Under the pieces are notes generated by a model, which saw nothing but the letters and a program-made list of their open reading frames with translations, made no database searches and was not told the origin of the DNA. The position numbers and the translations under genes were made by a program. Source: Streptomyces sp. HUAS ZL42 (lineage in GTDB: Bacteria; Actinomycetota; Actinomycetes; Streptomycetales; Streptomycetaceae). Taken from it: 64,000 nucleotides of DNA. Shown here piece after piece: positions 41,453-48,895 of this stretch. Positions within the stretch are counted from its first letter, which is position 1, and every line of letters begins with the position of its first letter. Where the stretch lies: NCBI RefSeq assembly GCF_040782645.1, contig NZ_CP160403.1:6669001-6733000 (forward strand), written 5' to 3'.

Positions 41453-41998
41453 TCAGCTTGTCCCGGCCGCGGCGAGCCACTGCAGCCGGGACTGGTCCAC
41501 AGCGCCCTCGTGGAGCGGCGGCCAGCCGGTCGCCGGGGTGAAGTCGTCCAGGACCACCGTCCCGCCGGGGACCAGCAGACGCCCGACGTCGGCTGCCGGA
41601 TCACCCTCCGTCTTCCCCTGTCCACCGCCGTCCAGCACGAGCAGGTCGTACGGCCCCCGCTCGCCGATCCGCTCCCAGTCGCCGGTGAGCACCTCCACCT
41701 CCGGCCGGTCCGCGAACACCTCCGCGGCGACCCGGGCGCGCTCCGGGTCACGCTCCACGCTGACACGCCGTACGCCGTCGCCCGCGCCGGAGGCGAGCCA
41801 GGCCAGGCCCACCCCGAACCCCGTGCCGGTCTCCCCGATCAGGCCGCGGGCGCCGCCCGCGAGGGCGTGCAGCAGGCGGCCCTGTTCGGGGCGGCAGGAG
41901 TACGGGAAACGGTGGGCGCGGGCGGCGGCGAGGGCTCGTTCGACGAGCGGGGGCAGATGGCCGGTGGAGTCGTACGCGTCCGTTCCGGAGATCGACAT
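41453..41998 (-). CDS. Class I SAM-dependent methyltransferase (O-methyltransferase-like)
   Basis: A 181-residue Rossmann methyltransferase. The SAM motif I is IGETGTGFGVGLAWL, acidic motif II is VSVERDPERA, and YDLLVLDGGGQGK and GGTVVLDDFTP are motifs IV and V. This resembles the caffeoyl-CoA/catechol O-methyltransferase-like family. The substrate is unknown. ATG 41998 lacks a strong ribosome binding site, and a few in-frame GTG/TTG codons lie just upstream. About 100 bp separate it from matB, while only 30 bp separate it from the MerR-PP2C stop, so it may be read from the latter's promoter. Confidence 0.82.
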   Translation of the reverse strand: MSISGTDAYDSTGHLPPLVERALAAARAHRFPYSCRPEQGRLLHALAGGARGLIGETGTGFGVGLAWLASGAGDGVRRVSVERDPERARVAAEVFADRPEVEVLTGDWERIGERGPYDLLVLDGGGQGKTEGDPAADVGRLLVPGGTVVLDDFTPATGWPPLHEGAVDQSRLQWLAAAGTS

Positions 41999-42030
41999 GG
42001 GCCGATCTGCCGTACGGACAAGGGTGTTGG

Positions 42031-43092
42031 TCAGGCCGCCGCCTCCACCACATCGGCGACCACGCAGCTGACGTTGTCCGGCCCGCCCGCGTCGTTCGCC
42101 GCGCCCACCAGGGCCCGTACGGCCGCGTCCGGGGCCGGAACCGAGCCGAGGAGCTCCCTGATCCGGTCGTCGGGGACGACCCCGGACAGCCCGTCGGAGC
42201 ACAGCAGGTAGCGGTCACCGGGGCGGGCCTCGTGCAGACGCAGGTCCGGCGTACCCGGGGCGCCACCGCTCAGGGCCTTCAGGAGCAGGGCGGGCTGCGG
42301 GTGGGCCGTGGCCTCCTCCGGGGTCAGCCGCCCCTCGTCGAGCATCGACTGCACGACGGTGTGGTCGTGGGTGATGCGGAACAGCCCGCCCTCGCGCAGC
42401 ACATAGGCACGCGAGTCACCGATGTGCACGAGCGCCAGCTGGGAGCCGGTCCACAGCAGCGCGGTCAGTGTCGTACCGATCTCGTCCGTGCCCTCGGCGA
42501 CGTCCCGCACGGCCTCCGTGGCGCCCCGCACGGCGTCCTCCAGCAGGTTGAGCACGCTGCCCGCGGGCACCTCCTCGGTGTCCAGGAATTTCAGCGCCTC
42601 CACGGCGGCGCTGCTCGCGGGCCCGCCGGCCGGCCCGAACCCGTCCGCGACGGCGAGCAGTCGTGCACTCGCGTACGCAGTGTCCTGGTTGGCGGGCCGG
42701 ACGTGGCCCCGGTCCGAGTGGGCGGAGTAACGAAGTTCCAGCATGGCTGTGTCCTTTCCCGGTGTGCCTGACAGGTGGTCCACGAGGAACGCGGCGAGGT
42801 CGCGCCGCACCGCCGTCTCCGCCTCGACCCGCGCCCAGTAGGCACGTATCTCCCGGGCGGCGGCCGCGGGTTCCAGCGCGCACACCTCACGGATCCGGGC
42901 CAGCGGCATGCCCAGCCGCCTCAGCCACGCCACCAGCCGCGCACGCTCGAGCTGCCCGACCGCGTAGTACCGGTACCCGGTGTCCGGGTCGACGCGGGCG
43001 GGCCGCAGCAGGTCCAGCTCGTCGTAGAGCCGCAGGGCCTTGGGCGACAGCCGGCACGCCCTGGCGAAGGCGCCGATCGTGAGCATGTCCAT
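42031..43092 (-). CDS. MerR-type regulator fused to a PP2C phosphatase
   Basis: A 353-residue fusion. Residues ~4-110 are a MerR winged helix with coiled-coil arm (LTIGAFARACRLSPKALRLY, TGYRYYAVGQLERARLV). Residues ~120-350 form a PP2C phosphatase with all metal-binding motifs: SDRGHVRPANQD, VADGFGPAG (Asp150), VHIGDSRAYVL, LLCSDGLSGV and GGPDNVSCVV. Phosphatase activity could be coupled to DNA binding, for example in response to Ser/Thr kinase signals. ATG 43092 was chosen; ATG 43086 is an alternative, and an upstream frame opening at 43260 is not needed. A MerR-type promoter lies just upstream. Confidence 0.9.
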   Translation of the reverse strand: MDMLTIGAFARACRLSPKALRLYDELDLLRPARVDPDTGYRYYAVGQLERARLVAWLRRLGMPLARIREVCALEPAAAAREIRAYWARVEAETAVRRDLAAFLVDHLSGTPGKDTAMLELRYSAHSDRGHVRPANQDTAYASARLLAVADGFGPAGGPASSAAVEALKFLDTEEVPAGSVLNLLEDAVRGATEAVRDVAEGTDEIGTTLTALLWTGSQLALVHIGDSRAYVLREGGLFRITHDHTVVQSMLDEGRLTPEEATAHPQPALLLKALSGGAPGTPDLRLHEARPGDRYLLCSDGLSGVVPDDRIRELLGSVPAPDAAVRALVGAANDAGGPDNVSCVVADVVEAAA

Positions 43093-43124
43093 GCGCACCC
43101 CGTCTCTCTCGTGTTCCGCCACCG

Positions 43125-43155
43125 ATGCTGGGGCTTCACCAAAGGTGAAGGTCAA
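43125..43155 (-). promoter_or_regulatory. MerR-type promoter with operator in a 19-bp spacer
   Basis: On the minus strand TTGACC (43155-43150) and CAGCAT (43130-43125) are separated by 19 bp. The spacer contains the perfect dyad CTTCACC-AAA-GGTGAAG (plus-strand 43134-43150). A 19-bp spacer with an internal palindrome is the hallmark of MerR-activated promoters. The ATG of the MerR-PP2C gene follows 32 bases later, so autoregulation is expected. The -10 match is weak, as usual for such promoters. Confidence 0.75.
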
Positions 43156-43237
43156 ATGGGTTGCCGCGGTTGCGGGGGCGGCGGTTAACCTGCCAGGCGG
43201 ATCGTCCCCCCCCCCCGTACCGGATCGGAGTCCTGCC

Positions 43238-44110
43238 GTGCCCCGCGTCGCCCTCGTCACCTACGACCCCCGGCCGGAGCCCAGCAGGGACGGCGACCTC
43301 CCCGTGCTGCTGCGGGCGCTGCGCGAGGCGGGAGCCGAGGCGGACGCCGTGTTCTGGGACGACACGGAGGTCGACTGGGCCGGCTACGACCTCGCCGTCA
43401 TCCGCTCGACCTGGGACTACAGCTGGCGGGCGGACGAATTCCTGGCGTGGGCGGAGAAGTGCGGGAGCGCCACCCGGCTCGCCAACCCGGTCGAGGTGAT
43501 CCGCTGGAACAGCGACAAGCGCTACCTCGGGGATCTCACGGCGGCCGGCGTGCCCACGGTCCCCACCCGCTACATGGCCCCCGGTGACCCGGCCGACCTC
43601 CCCGGCGACCACGAGTACGTGATCAAGCCCACCTCCGGTGCGGGCGCCCGCTATGCCGCCCGCTACACGCCCGACGACCACGACACGGCCGTACGCCATC
43701 TCGCGCGCATGCACGAGGAGGGCTTCACCGCGATGGTGCAGCCGTACATGCGGGGCATCGACGTGGCCGGTGAGCGGGCCCTGCAGTTCTTCGGCGGCCG
43801 CCTCGTGCACGCCAGCCGCAAGGGAGCCGTCCTGGACCGGGGCACGGCATACGACGCCGACAAGGTGCCCCACCCGGATCTGGAGCCCTGGCGGCCCACG
43901 CCCGCCGAACTCTCCGTCGCCGAACGCGCCCTGGCGGCCGTACCGGACGCACCGGAGCTGCTGTACGCGCGCGTGGACCTCGTGGACGGGGAGGACGGGG
44001 AGCCCCGGGTGATGGAGCTGGAGCTGGTCGAGCCGAACCTCTTCCTGTTCCTGCATCCCGACTCGGTGCCGCTGGTCAGGGACGCGATCCTGGTGGCCGC
44101 CGGACGCTAG
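43238..44110 (+). CDS. ATP-grasp family protein
   Basis: A 290-residue protein with an ATP-grasp fold. The N-terminal domain has VALVTYDPRPEPSRDGD and VIRSTWDYSWR. The ATP-binding core has EYVIKPTSGAGARY and YMRGIDVAGERAL, and the metal-binding end is VMELELVEPNLFLFLHPD. Such enzymes ligate a carboxylate to an amine or thiol. The family is common in actinobacteria as a stand-alone protein, and the substrates are unknown. GTG 43238 has GGAG seven bases upstream. An 11-base C-tract (43206-43216) lies in its leader. It is divergent from the MerR-PP2C gene, so the MerR operator might control both. Confidence 0.85.
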   Translation: MPRVALVTYDPRPEPSRDGDLPVLLRALREAGAEADAVFWDDTEVDWAGYDLAVIRSTWDYSWRADEFLAWAEKCGSATRLANPVEVIRWNSDKRYLGDLTAAGVPTVPTRYMAPGDPADLPGDHEYVIKPTSGAGARYAARYTPDDHDTAVRHLARMHEEGFTAMVQPYMRGIDVAGERALQFFGGRLVHASRKGAVLDRGTAYDADKVPHPDLEPWRPTPAELSVAERALAAVPDAPELLYARVDLVDGEDGEPRVMELELVEPNLFLFLHPDSVPLVRDAILVAAGR

Positions 44111-44112
44111 CT

Positions 44113-44715
44113 TCAGCCGACCACCGCCGTCCGCTGCAGCAAGCCCCAGGTGAACTCGGCGACCACCTCCCGCCGGATCCCTTCGGCGTCCGGAGCCGTG
44201 AAGGCCAGGCCCCAGCGGGTCGGGGCCGTGCCCTCCAGGGGGCGGGCCGGGGCGAAGGCGCGGGCCGCCTCGTCGACCGTGCAGGACCAGGGGGTCAGGT
44301 CGTCGAGGGTGCGGAGGTCGGGGCCCTGCACTCCCGGGGCGCGGACCAGCCACTCGTTCCAGACCGCGCCGGTGGGGCCGACGAGCACCTCGAAGCGCAG
44401 ATCGGGCCAGAGGGGGAGGGGCCAGAGCCAGGCCTCGCAGTCCAGGTCGCCGATGCGGCGGGGGGTCGTGGAGTCCGGGATGCCCAGGATCGAGCGGTAG
44501 CGGGAGGCCGCCGGACGGGCGCGCGGGGAGCGGAGCATCGCCTGCCACCGCTTGTTGGCCTCGCGCATCTCCGCGATCGACACGCCCAGTTCGTGGCGGG
44601 CGTCCTCCACCAGGTCCGGATTGTGGTCGGCCATGCGGCGCAGCAGCACCAGCTGGAAGTCGAGGCGGGTGAAGGGGTCAGCGGGGCGCTTCGGAGTGGG
44701 CGGCATGGGAACCAT
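44113..44715 (-). CDS. Conserved hypothetical protein at the end of the glycan operon
   Basis: About 200 residues, soluble, with no recognised domain. The N-terminal half is helical (RLDFQLVLLRRMADHNPDLV, VSIAEMREANKRWQAM). The C-terminal half is rich in Trp and Pro (WLWPLPLWPDLRFEVLVGP, AVWNEWLVRAPG), perhaps a small beta domain. The start is uncertain: ATG 44715, 44706 or 44733 are all within the upstream FkbM gene. The overlap places it as the last gene of the nine-gene operon. No function is proposed. Confidence 0.65.
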   Translation of the reverse strand: MVPMPPTPKRPADPFTRLDFQLVLLRRMADHNPDLVEDARHELGVSIAEMREANKRWQAMLRSPRARPAASRYRSILGIPDSTTPRRIGDLDCEAWLWPLPLWPDLRFEVLVGPTGAVWNEWLVRAPGVQGPDLRTLDDLTPWSCTVDEAARAFAPARPLEGTAPTRWGLAFTAPDAEGIRREVVAEFTWGLLQRTAVVG

Positions 44716-45514
44716 CGTCGCCCATCCCGGCATCCCCGCCCGGGACGCGGCCGTCCGGGAGGAACAGGACGGAGTTGACGTACCGGGGGCGGCTGCGGAA
44801 GGGCATCACGCGGCGCAGCAGACCGTCGGAGGCGACGTGCGCGGTCTGCGTCTGGTGGGCCTCCAAGGGGAAGGTCTTCAACGGGACCCAGGTGTCGGCC
44901 GGCAGGACCCAGCCGTCGTAGCCGAGCAGGGACAGATACGTCAGCACCGGGGTGATCGGTGCGATGCGGGACTCCAGTTCCACGAACAGGGCCGGGCGGT
45001 CGCGGGCGAGGAGGGCCGTCGCCCCGCGCAGCACGGCCAGTTCGTTCCCGTCCACGTCGATCTTGACGAAGCCGACGTCCTTGAGGGCCAGGTCGTCCAG
45101 TGTGATGCAGGGGACCTGGAGGGCACGGTCGTGGATGTCGCGGCGGATCAGGGAGGACACGCCCCGGTCGCCCGCGTCGTCCGGCGGCAGCCACAGGCGG
45201 GTCGTGCCGGGGCGGTCCGAGGCGGCCGCCCGGATCACGCGGACGTTCGGCGGGGCCGTCGCGGACAGCAGCCGCGCCAGGTGAGGGACGGGCTCGATCG
45301 TCACCACCCGGCGCGCCCGTCCGCACAGCCGGCGCGTCCAGGGGCCGTACCAGCCGCCGACGTCGACGGCCGTCCCGCAGTCGGCCGGGCACAGGTCGGC
45401 GAGCCGGGCCAGCTCGGGCTCGAAGCGCGGATAGACGGCTCGCGCGGCGGCCGCGACCAGGCGGGCCGGGAGGTGCGGGGCCAGCCGGGCGGCCAGGGTA
45501 CGGGTCGTCGTCAT
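44678..45514 (-). CDS. FkbM-family methyltransferase
   Basis: A 278-residue SAM methyltransferase of the FkbM type. Motif I is AVDVGGWYGPWT, motif II VVTIEPVPHLARLL, a segment VRVIRAAASDRPGT follows, and the FkbM signature is VGFVKIDVDGNELAVLRGA followed by ALFVELE. FkbM enzymes O-methylate sugars or polyketide hydroxyls. In an operon with a glycosyltransferase and an arabinosyltransferase it probably methylates a glycan. Its ATG overlaps the upstream small gene by four bases. The C-terminal ~25 residues (Gly/Asp/His-rich) look unstructured. Confidence 0.87.
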   Translation of the reverse strand: MTTTRTLAARLAPHLPARLVAAAARAVYPRFEPELARLADLCPADCGTAVDVGGWYGPWTRRLCGRARRVVTIEPVPHLARLLSATAPPNVRVIRAAASDRPGTTRLWLPPDDAGDRGVSSLIRRDIHDRALQVPCITLDDLALKDVGFVKIDVDGNELAVLRGATALLARDRPALFVELESRIAPITPVLTYLSLLGYDGWVLPADTWVPLKTFPLEAHQTQTAHVASDGLLRRVMPFRSRPRYVNSVLFLPDGRVPGGDAGMGDDGSHAAHSEAPR

Positions 45515-45738
45515 GGAACCATCCGCTTCAGCAGTTCCTCGTGTTCGTCCTCGGAGACCTGCTCCCCGGAGGACGGCAGCAGCTGCGGGATGCCGTCGGC
45601 GATCGGATAACGGCGCCGCAGACGCGGGTTGTAGAGGGCCTCCTGGGAGACCACCTTCTCGTCCGGCAGGAGCAGATGCAGCGGGCCCTTGTCGAGCGGG
45701 CAGGCAAGGATCCTCAGCAGCGGGTCGTCGGGGTTCAC
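45511..45738 (-). CDS. Trm112-family small protein
   Basis: A 75-residue protein of the Trm112/UPF0434 type. The CPLDKGPL motif near the N-terminus is followed by RRRYPIADGIPQLLP. Only one Cys of the usual zinc set is present. Trm112 proteins stabilise partner methyltransferases; here it sits between a transporter and an FkbM methyltransferase and may serve one of the operon's three methyltransferases. The GTG 45738 start overlaps the transporter stop (GTGA), and its own stop overlaps the FkbM ATG. Confidence 0.85.
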   Translation of the reverse strand: MNPDDPLLRILACPLDKGPLHLLLPDEKVVSQEALYNPRLRRRYPIADGIPQLLPSSGEQVSEDEHEELLKRMVP

Positions 45739-46655
45739 GGTGGCGTCAACTCCTTGGCACCTATGGGGGGTCGGGGTGCCGGAGCGTCGTGCTTCGGCAT
45801 GGTCAGCAGAACGGTGACGGCGAGCGCCGTGCCCGCCACGCGCAGGGCGAGCCTGAGCGCGTCGTGCGGCAGCGCCTCGCCGAACGCGAGCGTGCCGAGC
45901 ACCGCCGTGTACAGCGAGGTCACGGTGGTGCACACCGGCACGATCAGCGAGGCCCGGCAGCGCTGCAGCGCCGCCTGCGACATCACCAGGCCGAACGCGC
46001 CGGTGAAGAGGAGCAGGTACGGGTACGGGGAGCGGAGCAGGTCCAGGAACGCGCCGCCGAGGCCGTCGGCCGTGAGGTAGCCGGCCACCCCCTTGATGGC
46101 CAGCGAGCTCACGCCGTACAGCAGGCCCACCGCCACGCCGTACTCCACGCCGGTGGTGGGCAGCCGGTGGCGGTGCCGGGCGCGGCGCTCGGAGGAGTTG
46201 TACAGCCACACCCCCGCCGCCAGCGACGGCACGCACAGCAGCAGGATCAGCGGGTACGGGGCCGCCCGGCTGACGGTGTCCGAGCCCTCCCGCAGGGACA
46301 GGACGACCATGAGCAGCGCGGCGAGGATCGCGCCGAGCGCGTAGCGCTCCCGCCCGGACGTCTCCTCGCCCAGCAGCCGGGCCGACAGCAGCACGAGCAG
46401 GACCAGACCGGAGACGAAGATGCCCTGAGCGGCGGCGATCGGCAGCGTCCGGTAGACGACCAGCTGCGCGCCGAAACCGGCGGCGAGCGAAAGCGATCCT
46501 CCGATCCACAGCGGACTGCCCAGCACCAGCCGCAGCAGCCGGGCGGGTTGCCGGATCGTCACCTCGGGCAGGGCCGCGAGCGCCCGCTTCTCCAGGACGA
46601 AACCGGTGCTGTACAGGACGTTCGCCATCAGGGCCGCGGCCACTCCCCACCACAT
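45735..46655 (-). CDS. EamA/DMT-superfamily transporter
   Basis: A 306-residue membrane protein with about nine or ten hydrophobic segments and internal repeat character, typical of DMT (EamA-like) carriers: GFVLEKRALAALPEV near the start, PIAAAQGIFVSGLVLLVLL in the first half and SLIVPVCTTVTSLYTAVLG in the second. DMT proteins move small metabolites, and some relatives flip lipid-linked sugars. Operon position suggests transport of a precursor or lipid intermediate of the envelope glycan. The start lies three bases after the upstream stop. Confidence 0.82.
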   Translation of the reverse strand: MWWGVAAALMANVLYSTGFVLEKRALAALPEVTIRQPARLLRLVLGSPLWIGGSLSLAAGFGAQLVVYRTLPIAAAQGIFVSGLVLLVLLSARLLGEETSGRERYALGAILAALLMVVLSLREGSDTVSRAAPYPLILLLCVPSLAAGVWLYNSSERRARHRHRLPTTGVEYGVAVGLLYGVSSLAIKGVAGYLTADGLGGAFLDLLRSPYPYLLLFTGAFGLVMSQAALQRCRASLIVPVCTTVTSLYTAVLGTLAFGEALPHDALRLALRVAGTALAVTVLLTMPKHDAPAPRPPIGAKELTPP

Positions 46656-46658
46656 GGC

Positions 46659-47405
46659 CTACGTCCTTCGGGCATGGAGAAGGAGGATCGACGCCAACGA
46701 CGCTCTGGCACAGGCCAGCCGGTCCAGCGGGCGCAGCGGACGCGGTACGCCGTGGAAGGGAGCCCCTTCGAGGCGTACGACCTCGAAGCCGGCCGCGGTG
46801 ACGAACTCCCGTAGCGCGCGGGCGGTGTAGAGCCGCAGATGCCCCACGACCTCCCGCCCCGGCCGGCCGTGGATCGCCCGCAGGCTGACCTCGGAGAACA
46901 CCGGCTGGACGCCCGCCAGCAGCAGGGCGCGGTTGTACCAGGCGGCCAGGTTGGGGGTGGAGAGCATCAGATGGCCTCCCGGGCGCAGCACCCGGCGGAT
47001 CTCGTCCAGTGCGGCGTCCGGGTCGACGAGGTGCTCGACGACCTCGCTGAACAGCACGGCGTCGGCGGAGCCCGTCCTGAACGGCAGCCCGGCGCCGCTG
47101 AGTTCGCCGCGGACGGCGTACGGCAGACGTGCTCGGGCGCGGGCGAGCGCGTCCTGGGACCAGTCGACGCCGACGATGCGGTGGCCGGGCAGGAGGGGGG
47201 CTGCCGTGGCGGCCGCGGTGCCGTCGCCGCAGCCGATGTCGAGGACGGTCCTGGGAGTGCGGGTGACCGGGCCCAGGGCGGCGGCCAGCATACGGGCCTG
47301 GCGGAGGCTGCGGGGGGTGCCGGAGGCGACCGGGACGGCGGGGTCCTCGTAGAAGTCGCGGAGGTCCTTCGGGGGTGCGGGCGTGGTGGTCGCGGTGGTG
47401 GTCAT
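46659..47405 (-). CDS. Class I SAM-dependent methyltransferase
   Basis: A 248-residue Methyltransf_11/UbiE-type protein: motif I VLDIGCGDGTAAAT, acidic end IVGVDWSQDALA, then FSEVVEHLVDPDAALDEI, LRPGGHLMLSTPNLAAW and C-terminal FVTAAGFEVVRLEGAPF. It may methylate a sugar or lipid acceptor in the operon's pathway. ATG 47405 overlaps the condensation-domain gene stop (ATGA), and the next gene starts three bases after its stop. Substrate is unknown. Confidence 0.87.
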   Translation of the reverse strand: MTTTATTTPAPPKDLRDFYEDPAVPVASGTPRSLRQARMLAAALGPVTRTPRTVLDIGCGDGTAAATAAPLLPGHRIVGVDWSQDALARARARLPYAVRGELSGAGLPFRTGSADAVLFSEVVEHLVDPDAALDEIRRVLRPGGHLMLSTPNLAAWYNRALLLAGVQPVFSEVSLRAIHGRPGREVVGHLRLYTARALREFVTAAGFEVVRLEGAPFHGVPRPLRPLDRLACARASLASILLLHARRT

Positions 47406-48895
47406 TCGCTCACCTCCGTGGTGTGCAGATAGTGCTCGAAGAGGTCGCGGAGGTGGGCGCCGTCGCCGTGGCTGAGCAGGGCGCGCGACCAGCGCAGGGC
47501 CAGGTGGAGGCGGCCGGCGGTGGAGGCGGTGGTGACCGTCAGGCCGCGTGGCACACGGGCGGGCGCCGAGAACCACACCGCGTGCGCGCGGCCGGCCTCC
47601 GCGCCGAAGTCCAGCGGGTACGGGATGCGGCCGATGTTGCTGAGCAGGGTCGTCGACGTCCAGGGGGCCGCCGCTCTGCGCAGACCGCGGGTGAGGGCCG
47701 CGCGCCATGCGACGGGGGTGACCGGGGCGGTGAGAAGGGCGGCGCCGTGGCCCAGTGGGGGGCGGGGAAGGGACTTCAGGGCGCGGGTGCGGGTCGCCGT
47801 GCGGCGCAGCAGGTCGGGCAGGTGGGGGTGGGTCAACTCCTCGGGGGTGAAGGGGACTTCGACGAGGCGGGTGCCGTTGCCGATGGGCATGGTGGTGTCG
47901 CGGGGCCGGTCGTCGACGGGCATGGTGATGCGGAGGGGGCGGGGGGCGGCGCCGTGTTCCCTGTTCCAGTGGGCGAGGGTCAGGGCGGTGGTGACCATGA
48001 GCTGGTCGTTGACCGTGTAGGGGGAGCCCTTGGGGCGGTGGGGGAGGGGGAGTTCGGTGACGAGCATGCCGTTGCCGGGGGAGGGTTCGGGGGTTCCCTG
48101 GGCCACGCGGGCGGGCGGGGACCAGTTGGAGGGGATCTGCTCGTCGTGCGGGGGCTGGGGGGCGCGTACGGGGGGTGCGGTGGGGGAGTTGTCCCGGCCG
48201 CCGTACAGCTCCGCCGCGGTGGCGAGGACGCGGAGGCAGGCTGGGCCGTCGAGGGCGGTGTGGTTGATGGTGAGGAACAGAACCGTGCCTTTGTTCCGGT
48301 GACCGGGGCTGCTGCTGGCGGGTGTCTGCGCTCGCCCGCGCTTGCGGGGTGCCTCCCCCACTCTCGGCTTCGCTCGAGCGGGGGGACCCCCATCGCCCAC
48401 CCTCCCCCACTCTCGGCTTCGCTCGAGCGGGGCGACCCCCATCGCCCCGGCGGCACGACTGCCCGCAGCTACGGCGAGGTCGACCGCATCGCTCGCCTCG
48501 CTCCCCTCCACCGGCCCCGCCGCTCCCTCCACCACCTCCAACCGAATCGGCGGCGAAACGGACAACGGCGGTACCTGCGTCAGCGCCCGCGTCCGCGCGT
48601 CCCGCAACGCATCACGCCCCGGCGGCGGGAAGCTCACCACCTCCACATCCGGGTCGGCCGTCAGCTCCCACTCGTAGCGGCGCCGGTACCACCGTCCCGG
48701 CGCCTCGCGCATGAGGATGCGGGGATGGCGGTGCAGCGCCTCCGTGAAGGCCTTGCGGAGGCGGTTCGGGTCGAGCGGCCCGGGGAGGTGGACCTCGATG
48801 TGGACGGTCTCCGGTTCCTCCTCCTGGACGCAGTGCCGGGCCACCTCGTCCACGGTCGGGAACGGAATCCGTACGGGGTGCTCCGCTGAGGTCAT
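47402..48895 (-). CDS. Condensation-domain-like acyltransferase with REP-derived insertion
   Basis: 497 residues resembling a stand-alone NRPS condensation/PapA-type acyltransferase. The catalytic motif reads INHTALDGP, Asn replacing the first His of HHxxxDG. The C-terminal half keeps LLSNIGRIPYPLDFG and LRWSRALLS. Between the first strand set and the motif lies a low-complexity Arg/Gly/Pro stretch encoded by two copies of a palindromic repeat (48352-48448) that keeps the frame. The enzyme may acylate a glycan or lipid. ATG 48895 overlaps the arabinosyltransferase stop. The insertion and the Asn substitution raise some doubt about activity. Confidence 0.78.
   Translation of the reverse strand: MTSAEHPVRIPFPTVDEVARHCVQEEEPETVHIEVHLPGPLDPNRLRKAFTEALHRHPRILMREAPGRWYRRRYEWELTADPDVEVVSFPPPGRDALRDARTRALTQVPPLSVSPPIRLEVVEGAAGPVEGSEASDAVDLAVAAGSRAAGAMGVAPLERSREWGRVGDGGPPARAKPRVGEAPRKRGRAQTPASSSPGHRNKGTVLFLTINHTALDGPACLRVLATAAELYGGRDNSPTAPPVRAPQPPHDEQIPSNWSPPARVAQGTPEPSPGNGMLVTELPLPHRPKGSPYTVNDQLMVTTALTLAHWNREHGAAPRPLRITMPVDDRPRDTTMPIGNGTRLVEVPFTPEELTHPHLPDLLRRTATRTRALKSLPRPPLGHGAALLTAPVTPVAWRAALTRGLRRAAAPWTSTTLLSNIGRIPYPLDFGAEAGRAHAVWFSAPARVPRGLTVTTASTAGRLHLALRWSRALLSHGDGAHLRDLFEHYLHTTEVSE
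48352..48448. repeat. Duplicated REP-like palindromic element inside a coding gene
   Basis: Two nearly identical 48-49-bp copies (48352-48400 and 48401-48448) contain CCCCCACTCTCGGCTTCGC followed by TCGAGCGGGG. Each has internal symmetry, with the AGCG/CGCT core and CCCCC/GGGGG ends able to form a hairpin. Elements of this kind recur in Streptomyces genomes, usually between genes. Here they are in frame within the condensation-domain gene. Confidence 0.85.

Noticed and set aside
43093-43260. N-terminal extension of the MerR-PP2C gene
   Set aside because: It would include its own promoter and operator dyad; the MerR fold starts at 43092 or 43086.
46659-48410. Extension of the methyltransferase frame upstream to 48410
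   Set aside because: The extra part is Pro/Arg-rich shadow of the condensation-domain gene; ATG 47405 with an ATGA overlap is the start.
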